DNA of 41,271 bases from SLRI01 sp964576715 (lineage in GTDB: Bacteria; Pseudomonadota; Alphaproteobacteria; Geminicoccales; Geminicoccaceae). Under the pieces are notes generated by a model, which searched no databases, was not told the DNA's origin, and saw only the letters and a list, made by a program, of their open reading frames with translations. The first letter of the stretch is position 1, and each line of letters starts with the position of its first letter. The stretch covers positions 1-41,271 of the forward strand of contig CAZNWE010000035.1 in the NCBI GenBank assembly GCA_964576715.1. The letters are read 5' to 3'. Shown here in pieces: positions 34,516 through 41,271 of this stretch. A program made the translations under genes and the position numbers.

Positions 34516-34926
34516 GGTGGCATACGGTCCGTACTTGGTGGAGACTTGGCCCAGGGGGCAACGCGTCGGGCGTATCGACGGGCTCGCGGATCGGATCCTG
34601 TTATCGGATGGTGATCGTCGAGAAAGGCCGGGTCGGGCCGCTGATCGGCGCAAAGAACGGAGCGGATGAGCGGGCGATTGGCGTGGACATGATGAGACCT
34701 TCGGCTTGTCGGTCGGCGGCGGCTGCGGCATCGCTGACGCATCGTTCCCGCCCTGACGCGGAAGCTACTACCGCCAGCCCAGGCTCCGCCAATACCGTTG
34801 CGTGATCGTATCCATAGCCATCGTGTCTTGTCGCGGCACCGGGCTGGTCGCGCTTGCGACACGGTGCTGCGCTCGCAGGCTGCGCGATTGACGGAACCAT
34901 GCGCTCTCCGGGGGAAGCAAGGCGCC
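34516..34926. other. Divergent intergenic region
   Basis: About 410 bases between the membrane-protein gene (minus) and the LysR pseudogene (plus). LysR regulators usually bind next to their own start, so an operator could be here, but no clear T-N11-A palindrome stood out. Nothing else was recognised. Confidence 0.45.
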
Positions 34927-35802
34927 ATGGAGATGCACCAGATCCGCTACTTCCTCGCCGTCTCGCGGATCCTGAACGTCACCCAGGCGGCCCAAGAGTG
35001 CAACGTGGCGCAGCCGTCGATGACGCGCGCGATCAAGAAGCTCGAGAAGGAGCTCGGCGGCGAGCTGTTTCGGCGCGAGCGGCAGCGCACGCATCTGACC
35101 GAGCTCGGCCGGATGATGCTGCCGCTGTTGCAGCGCTGTCTCGAGGGTGCAAAGGAAGCAAAGGCGCTCGCGGGATCGTTGCGCCACGGCAGCTAGCCGC
35201 CACTCCAGCTGGGGTTGTCGAGGACCGTCGATCTCGGCCAGTTGATCAAGCCGCTGACCGAACTCGTTCGCTCATTGCCCGGGCTCGAGCTGCGGATCGC
35301 GCGAGGGTCAGCACCCGAGATCGCCGAATGGCTGGAGGGCGGCGACATCGAGCTCGCGCTCGCCGGGCCACTGGAGCGGAGCTGGTAGCGCCTCAACGCC
35401 TGGGCGCTGGCCAGGGGCCGCTTCGTGCTCTTCGTGCATCCGAGCCATCCCTGGGCCAACCGTCGAGCCGCCCAGGTCGAATCGCTGCGCGAGCAGCGTC
35501 TCCTGGCACGGCCCTACGCGGAGCAGGCAGCCCTTCTGGACAGCGCCTTGCGGCGGCATGGCGTCGAGCGGCCGGCCAAGCACGAGATGGCCGACGATGC
35601 CGACATCCTGGCACTGCTCGAGGCGAATGCCGGGATCGCCATTCTGCCCGAGGATGTGCGCCACCCGACCCTGGCACCGCCGCTGACGCTCGACGGCCTC
35701 GATCTCGAATGGACGCGGTATCTCTACGACGTGGCGGGGCGGCAGCGCTCGGTTGCCGCCGATGCGCTGATCAAGCTGCTGCGCTCGGCTGCCAGTGCCT
35801 GA
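34927..35802 (+). pseudogene. LysR family regulator with two in-frame TAG codons
   Basis: A full-length LysR gene in one continuous frame (about 291 codons) broken by TAG at 35194-35196 and TAG at 35386-35388. The helix-turn-helix is intact (MHQIRYFLAVSRILNVTQAAQECNVAQPS, then RAIKKLEKELGGELFRRE). After the first TAG the effector domain continues: LSRTVDLGQLIKPLTELVRSLPGLELRIARG, then after the second TAG FVLFVHPSHPW and NAGIAILPEDV. There is no frameshift, so only base substitutions broke it. The first 89 residues alone could still make a DNA-binding fragment. The next gene, a peroxiredoxin, converges with an 18-base gap. Confidence 0.88.
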
Positions 35803-35820
35803 GCCGACCGGCAGCCGACT

Positions 35821-36471
35821 TCAGCGATCCTGCTGCAGCGCCTCGAGGATGGTCGTGATCTCCATGCGTCGGCGGAAGTCGGGATCGGCTAGGCGATCGA
35901 TGACGATACCGTTGCGACCGACGACGAAGGTCGCCGGGATCGGAATGAACCAACCGTCATTGCCCTGAAAGCTGGGCAACTCCAGCGCGATTTGACGGTA
36001 GAGCGCAATGAGCTCGGTGCCGAGCCAGATCATCAGCCCGAGCGACAGCGCGTAGGCGTTGTCGAGGTCGCTCAGGACGACGAACGGCAGCTCTTGTTCG
36101 ACCCTCAGCTGGTGCGCGAAGGCCTGCCGGTCCGGCGTGATCGACACGATCCGCCCGCCGGCGCGCAGCACGGCTGGTGCGTGTTCGGCGAGTGCCCGCA
36201 GCTCCATCCGGCAGAACGGGCACCAGTGGCCGCGGTTGAGGTTCAGGACGACGGGCGATTGCGCCAGAAGATCCGGCAGGGCCACGAGCTGGCCGCTATC
36301 GTCCGGCAAGAGAAACGGCGGCATCGGGTCGCCCGGGGCCGGCGCACTGGCACCAGCACCGGCGGCCGCCAGCCGTGCCACGAAGCGATCGTAGATCGCG
36401 GCGATCTCCGGGCGCGCATGGCGCAGCTCATCGGCGTAGCGATCGAGCTGCCGGTTCAACGGGTTGTCCAC
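35821..36471 (-). CDS. Peroxiredoxin-like (AhpC/TSA) protein
   Basis: About 216 residues with a thioredoxin fold of the AhpC/TSA class. The active site reads RGHWCPFCRMEL, with two cysteines spaced C-P-F-C; further segments are LPDDSGQLVALPDLLAQSPVVLN, IVSITPDRQAFAHQL and PATFVVGRNGIV. It is probably a cytoplasmic thiol peroxidase or thiol oxidoreductase. The GTG at 36471 is my best start (no strong ribosome-binding site), with the frame open further upstream. Its frame is intact between two pseudogenes. Confidence 0.82.
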   Translation of the reverse strand: MDNPLNRQLDRYADELRHARPEIAAIYDRFVARLAAAGAGASAPAPGDPMPPFLLPDDSGQLVALPDLLAQSPVVLNLNRGHWCPFCRMELRALAEHAPAVLRAGGRIVSITPDRQAFAHQLRVEQELPFVVLSDLDNAYALSLGLMIWLGTELIALYRQIALELPSFQGNDGWFIPIPATFVVGRNGIVIDRLADPDFRRRMEITTILEALQQDR

Positions 36472-36859
36472 GACGTCGCCAGCTGGATCCGGTTGCCTTC
36501 CTGATCGCAAGACTTCTGACCCTTCGCCTTCCAAGTTCGATTGACTCCTCGTCCTATAGCAACGGCGGCGATAGGTGTCGGCTATCGTTTTCATCGACGA
36601 TCGATATTGGGCACGTGGGCTTACCGCGCATGGATGTCGGCCCCGGTGGTGACTGGTCATAGGCTGCCGATTGGCCCGACCGGCATGGCGTGCCAAGGCC
36701 GGCCGGGTCAATGCTGCCTTGGCATCGGCCGCACCGATGCCCTGAACACACGACGACGCCTGCCATCGGACAGGGTCTCGGACGCGGTGACCGTGCAAGG
36801 CCCGCGGCTCTGGCCGACCGATGCCGCTAGAGACGACGAATGCTGCTGAGGGGACGACC
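36472..36859. other. Divergent intergenic region before the MFS gene
   Basis: About 390 bases between the peroxiredoxin start and the small ORF before the MFS pseudogene. No gene or repeat was recognised; promoters for both directions are expected here. Confidence 0.45.
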
Positions 36860-36928
36860 ATGACTGCCACGAACAGCGACGCCGCCGCGAGCCTCGTCCG
36901 CATCGACGGCACCGAGGCCACGCCATGA
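36860..36928 (+). CDS. Possible 22-residue leader peptide
   Basis: ATG at 36860 with GAGGGG seven or so bases upstream, ending at a TGA that overlaps the MFS ATG (ATGA). The peptide is MTATNSDAAASLVRIDGTEA plus two residues. The MFS start itself has no ribosome-binding site of its own, so translation could depend on this ORF by coupling. It may equally be the vestige of a longer N-terminus. No similarity is recognised. Confidence 0.4.
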   Translation: MTATNSDAAASLVRIDGTEATP

Positions 36929-38147
36929 CCGCCTCGGCTGCGCCAACGATCGATGCGCTGACGATCACCGAGCTGCCGGAAGCGAAACGCGCGGAGGTGC
37001 TGACCCGCTGGATTATCGTTACGCTGATCAGCTTCTTGACCTTGATCGACCTTTTCGGCGCTCAGGCTCTCCTGCCGGCACTCGTCGAGATGTACGGCAC
37101 GAGCCCGGCGGTGATGGGCGTCGCGGTCAATGCCAGCACGATCGGCATGGCCATCGCCGGGCTGATCGTCGCCGCCTTCTCGCGCCGGCTCGACCGCAAG
37201 CGCGGCATCTGGCTGAGTCTCGCGGTCCTGTCGATCCCGACGCTGCTCTTGGCCTTGACCGACGATATCGTGCTGTTCGGCCTGCTGCGTGTCGCCCAGG
37301 GCCTGTGCATGGCGACGGCCTTCACACTCACCCTGACCCATCTCTCGGAGGAGTGCTCGATCACCGCCGCCGCCGGCGCCATGGCCGCCTACATCACCGG
37401 CAACGTGGCGAGCAACCTGTTCGGCCGGCTGGTCGCGGCGAGCATCGCCGACAACCTCGACGTCGAGCCGACGTTCGTCGCCTTCGCCGCACTCAACGTC
37501 GCCGGTGCGGTTCTCGCCTATTGGTACATCGGCGGGAGCTCCGGGCGACTGCCACCGGCCGGCGGCTCGAGTGTCTGGGCGGCCTGGAAGGCGCATTTGC
37601 GCCACGCCAAGCTGCGGGCGATGTTCGTGATCGGCTTTCTCCTGCTGTTCGCCTTCATCGGCACCTTCACCTACGTCAACTTCGTGCTCGCAGCACCGCC
37701 ATTCGCCCTGCCGCAGGCACTGCTCGGGATCGTCTATTTCGTCTTCCTGCCGGCGATGCTGACGACACCCGCAGCGGCGGCGACGGTTCGCGCCATCGGC
37801 TCCAGGCGGGCGTTCCTCGCGGCGATGCTGGCGACAATGGCAGGGCTGGTCATGCTGCTCTCCAGCTCGCTGGCGCTGCTGCTCGTCGGTCTGGCCCTGG
37901 TCGGCGCCGGCTTGTTCTTCGCCCAGGCCGCGGCCACGAGCTTCGTCGGCCGCACCGCAGGGCACGATCATGCGGTCGCCAACGGGTTTATCTTGCCAGC
38001 TACTACCTCGGCGGGCTCGCCGGTGCCTTTGTGCTGGGCCAGGTCTTCACGCTTGCGGGATGGCCGGCCACGGTTGCGGTGATTGGGTTCTCGGTCATCG
38101 CCGCCGCCCTGCTGGCGCAAGCGATGCGCGAGCCGGTGCCCGCGTGA
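36925..38147 (+). pseudogene. MFS transporter with a late frameshift
   Basis: A major facilitator of about 406 residues with twelve predicted helices when the frames are joined. The first frame runs to VGRTAGHDHAVANG near 37987 and is then nonsense to 38082. The family ending YLASYYLGGLAGAFVLGQVF and VAVIGFSVIAAALLAQAM is in another frame ending at 38147. One base appears to be missing near 37986-37992. The loop between helices 2 and 3 reads SRRLDRKRGIW, as in YnfM/sugar-efflux-like MFS. Loss of the last two helices should inactivate it. If this were a sequencing error, the gene would be an intact exporter. Confidence 0.85.
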
Positions 38148-38219
38148 CGCGCCGCCGAAGCCGCTAGCCGGATCACCGACCCGTTTCGCGACAAGGCCTG
38201 GACGAACCGGGATCATGCC

Positions 38220-39274
38220 ATGACGGATGCAACCAAGCCCATCAATCTCGCGCTGCAAGGTGGCGGTGCACACGGTGCCTTCACCTGGGGTATGCTCGAT
38301 CGCCTGCTCGAGTGCAGCGCGTTCAACATCGACGGTATCTCCGGCACGAGCGCCGGCGCCATGAACGCGGCCGTCGTCGCCTACGGGCTCGCCAAGGACG
38401 GCAACGAGGGTGCTCGCGAGGCGCTTGGCAGCTTCTGGACCAGGGTCGGCGAAGCCGCCCGCTACTCGCCGCTGCAGCCGTCGCCGATCGATCGCTGGCG
38501 CGGCGTCGGCAACATGGACTTCTCGCCGGGCTGGATCGTGCTCGACAACGTGTCCCGCATGTTCTCACCCTATGATTTCATGCAACTTCCTTACAATCCA
38601 CTGTAGGAAGTGCTGACGGAAACGGTCGATTTCGACTGGCTGGCGCAGCAATGCAGCCGCGAGCGGGTCAGACTCTTCCTCTCGGCCACGCATGTGCGCA
38701 GCGGCAAGATCAAGGTCTTCAGCGGCGGCGAGATTAGCGCCAAGGCCGTGCTCGCCTCCGCCTGCCTGCCCTTCCTCTACCGGGCGGTCGAGGTCGAGGG
38801 CGAGGCGTATTGGGACGGCGGCTACATGGGCAACCCGCCGATCTTCCCGCTCATCTACCACACCGAAACACCGGACATCCTGATCGTGCAGATCAACCCG
38901 GTGAACATCGACAAGGTGCCGGAGCGGGCGCAGGACGTCTTCGATCGGATCAACGAGATCAGCTTCAGCAGCTCGTTGATGCGCGAGATGCGGGCGATCG
39001 CCTTCGTCAGCCGCTTGATCGACCAGGGCCATCTCGACCGGCAGCAGTACAAGCGGCTGCACCTGCATCTGGTCGAAGCCGAAGCGACGATGGCGCAGCT
39101 CAACGTGTCCTCGAAGTTCAACGCCGATCGCGACTTTCTGGACTGGTTGTTCACCCTCGGCCGCGAGCGCGCCGAGCGCTGGCTCGAGGCCCACCTCGAC
39201 AAGGTCGGCCGCGAGAGCAGTCTCGACATTCAGCAGTTCATCAAAGGTTTACAGGCGAGGTTGCCCGACGATGA
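38220..39274 (+). pseudogene. Patatin-like phospholipase with an in-frame TAG
   Basis: A patatin family lipid acyl hydrolase of about 350 codons. The oxyanion loop GGGAHG (residues 15-20), nucleophile motif GTSAG (about 42-46) and the catalytic Asp in YWDGGYMGNPP are all intact. TAG at 38604-38606 (codon 129) interrupts the frame between QLPYNPL and EVLTETVDFDWL, which belong together. Near the end, the frame misses the TGA that overlaps the next ATG (39271) by one base, so a second lesion (a one-base loss) is likely around 39230-39265. Without suppression only an inactive N-terminal piece would be made. Confidence 0.85.
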
Positions 39275-40859
39275 GCGAAGCCCTGACGAGCCCACGGCTC
39301 GGTGCCGATGCCGCCACCACGACGCTGGCGAAGGTGCCCGGCGACGGGCGCACGGCGCAGCAACTGCGCCGGACCCATCGCCAGCTGAGCCAGCTCGGCC
39401 AAACCCTTTGGCCCGCCACGGACCTGATCCTTCGGATTTGGCTCGCGACCATCTTTGTCGGCTACTTGTCCGGCTATTGGACCATGGTGATGTGGATGCC
39501 GGCCGAGGCGGCAGGCCTGGTGACCAGCGCGGTCTTGCTCGTGGCGGCGGTCCTGCTGGCCGCGATCCTGGTCAAGAGGCCAGCGCGCTGATTTTCGAGG
39601 CCCTATCGACGGCGAGCCTGTCGGGCGCTGCCGAACCCCTGCATTGCACAGCACTGCTTTTGTGGTTTATCGCCGCCGGCAGCGGGCCGCTGTCACTCGA
39701 CACCCTCTTTGCCGCGGGTGCCAGCCGCTCCGCCCTGCCGCTCCGCCGCCGTATCGAGACCCTCTATGCGCACTTCAGCCGGACCCTCGAACCGCTGGTG
39801 CTGCTGCTCTTTCGCCTCGTTCTCGCGAGTGCCCTCCTGGCGCTGCTCGCCAACGCCCCGGCACCGATGGCCGTGATCGGCTCGCTCGCCGGTTGGCAGT
39901 CGGCAGAAGTCGTGTCGCTCGTCCCCGGGCTCGTCCCCGGGCTCGCCGCCCTGCTGATCGTCGGCCTTGCGACACGTCCGCTAGCCGCACTTCTCTCGAC
40001 GGTGACGGCGCTCGCGATGCTGCGCGAGCCCGGCCAGACGAGCGACAGTTTCGCTCTGTCGCTGCTCGCCGTGCTGCTGTTTCAGGGCGCCGGGCGATGG
40101 TCGATCGAAGAGCGGCTCAGCGCGAGATGGGCGTCGCTCCTCGAGCCATCGGCCTGGGACGGCGCAAGCCTGCCGCATGTCGTCGTTGTCGGCTCCGGGT
40201 TCGCCGGCTTGTCGGTCGTCGAAGGTCTGCGCGACGTCCGCTGCCGCATCACCCTCGTCGATCGGCGCAACTATCATCTCTTCCAGCCACTGCTCTACCA
40301 GGTGGCGACCTGTGGCCTTTCAGCGGCGGATATCGCCACGCCGATCCGCGAGTTCGTGCGCGAGCAGCGCAATGTCAGGGTCCTCCTCGGTCGTGTGACC
40401 GACGTCGACCGAGTTGCGAAAGAGGTCCGGATCGGCCCGACGCCGCTGGGCTATGACATCCTGGTCCTGGCTACGGGCGCCCGCCACGACTACTTCGGCA
40501 ACGATCACTTCGAAGCGGTAGCAGCAGGTCTGAAGAAGATCGACGATGCGACGGCGATCCGTCGCCGCTTGCTGTTGGCCTTCGAGCGTGCCGAGCAGAC
40601 CACCGACCCGGTCGAGCGGGCGGCCGAGCTCACCTTCGTCATCGTCGGCGGCGGACCGACGGGGGTCGAGATGGCGGCAGCGGTGGTCGAGCTCGGCGCG
40701 TTCAAGCTCACCGGAGCGCCTGCCTGGTGGTTCTGGGGCATCGTGCACGTCTTCTTCCTGGCACATCTGCGTCACCGGATCGCCGTCAGCCTGCAATGGC
40801 TCTGGGCCTATCTGACCTGGCGCATGTCGACACGCCTGATCACCGGCGACGAGGCCTAG
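39271..40859 (+). pseudogene. DoxX-type/NDH-2 NADH dehydrogenase fusion, frameshifted and internally deleted
   Basis: The ATG at 39271 starts a DoxX-like membrane domain (DLILRIWLATIFVGYLSGYW) that ends at a TGA at 39589-39591; its continuation (WFIAAGSGPLSLDTLF and a second membrane domain) is in another frame, implying one lost base near 39585. From about 40177 an NDH-2 domain follows: VVVVGSGFAGLSVVEGL (FAD), HLFQPLLYQVATCGLS, LVLATGARHDYFG, and VIVGGGPTGVEMAAAVVEL (NADH). Then GAFKLTGAPAWWFWGIVHVFF, which belongs to the membrane-anchoring C-terminus, follows immediately. Roughly 180-200 residues, including the second FAD motif, are missing in frame. It cannot work as a normal NDH-2. Confidence 0.85.
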
Positions 40860-41174
40860 CGCCGGCACGAGCGGTCGGCTGGTTTGACCATCGCCGCCAG
40901 TTCGGCGGCGGCCTTGACCACCCGTTTCTGCGCCACGCGCTTGCGAGATGAAGGTGGCTGCTTGTTCCCAGACGCCGGTAGCCGCGCGCGCGAGGGCGGC
41001 TGTCGCACGACCCGCGTTCTTCGACCGGCCGACGGCTGATGACGACGGGCGCATGACGACCGCATGCATCTCGTGCATCGAAACAATAGCCCCCCGTGGG
41101 CTGTCGCCGGAGCGGTCGATGGTCGACAGTCGCAGGTGTCAGTCGACGGCAACCCGGCAACGGCCACAATAGGG
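40860..41174. other. Intergenic region after the NDH-2 relic
   Basis: About 315 bases with short chance frames only. No repeat, RNA or terminator was recognised. Confidence 0.4.
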
Positions 41175-41271
41175 ATGGAGCCTGCTCGGGTGCCTTCTCG
41201 TTACGTCACCTCCACTTCGACGATCATGATCACCGCCCTCGCGGCGATCGGGACGCTGGGCACCGCCGACA
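41175..41271 (+). CDS. Possible start of a secreted protein, cut by the window edge
   Basis: An open frame from the ATG at 41175 to the edge: MEPARVPSRYVTSTSTIMIT then ALAAIGTLGTAD. The basic start and hydrophobic stretch look like a signal peptide. Only 32 residues are visible, so no family can be named; a start at the ATG at 41226 is also possible. Confidence 0.3.
   Translation, partial: MEPARVPSRYVTSTSTIMITALAAIGTLGTAD

Noticed and set aside
38610..40859. A 749-residue open frame that appears to fuse patatin to an NADH dehydrogenase
   Set aside because: The middle (about 39275-39590) is out-of-frame translation of the DoxX start region; the fusion arises from frameshifts that remove the patatin stop, not from a real fused gene.

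Overview
The window is about two-thirds G+C and reads as an alphaproteobacterial chromosome segment, with a Rhodospirillales-like flavour (order is inference). Evidence: a C4-pathway 5-aminolevulinate synthase, an MmcB-type nuclease-like protein, a DUF2336 protein, an nth/DUF2244 divergent pair, and a dnaX-ybaB-recR-def-fmt-truA block with the SRP RNA just upstream.

Layout. (1) 6-4969, minus: a polyol-type ABC uptake operon (binding protein, two permeases) with two short-chain dehydrogenases and a DUF1330 protein; no ATPase gene is inside the window on this side. (2) 5044-7198, minus: YceI, an FkbM methyltransferase and a stand-alone RibD C-terminal reductase, with overlapping starts. (3) 7199-7889: a gene-free, divergent region carrying two perfect DnaA boxes and an 18-bp palindrome. 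(4) 7890-13080, plus: DMT exporter, fatty-acid desaturase, hemA, class IV aminotransferase, TauE/SafE permease. (5) 13077-16269: GTP cyclohydrolase II, then a tight operon of an MDR dehydrogenase, a GNAT and a PTPS-like protein with altered active-site residues; together with the RibD-C gene this suggests a pterin/pyrimidine side pathway. (6) 16415-20787, minus: a complete sugar ABC operon (binding protein, two permeases, MalK-type ATPase), divergent from a phosphonate-monoester-hydrolase-like sulfatase. (7) 22470-31876: housekeeping genes (nth, DUF2244, truA, fmt, def, recR, ybaB, dnaX, SRP RNA, nudC, mmcB, DUF2336).

(8) 31877-41271 looks different: it is a decaying region. It holds an IS110 transposase relic, a LysR gene with two in-frame TAG codons, an MFS gene with a frameshift, a patatin gene with a TAG, and a DoxX/NDH-2 gene with a frameshift and a large internal deletion. 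Intact genes there are a small membrane protein and a peroxiredoxin-like protein.

The most unusual observation is that the IS110 relic is broken by at least six short GC-rich palindromic inserts. They fall into two sequence families (A, about 65 bp; B, about 35 bp), and their borders can be read from the interrupted transposase frame. Other items worth checking are the DnaA-box cluster and the PTPS-like protein.
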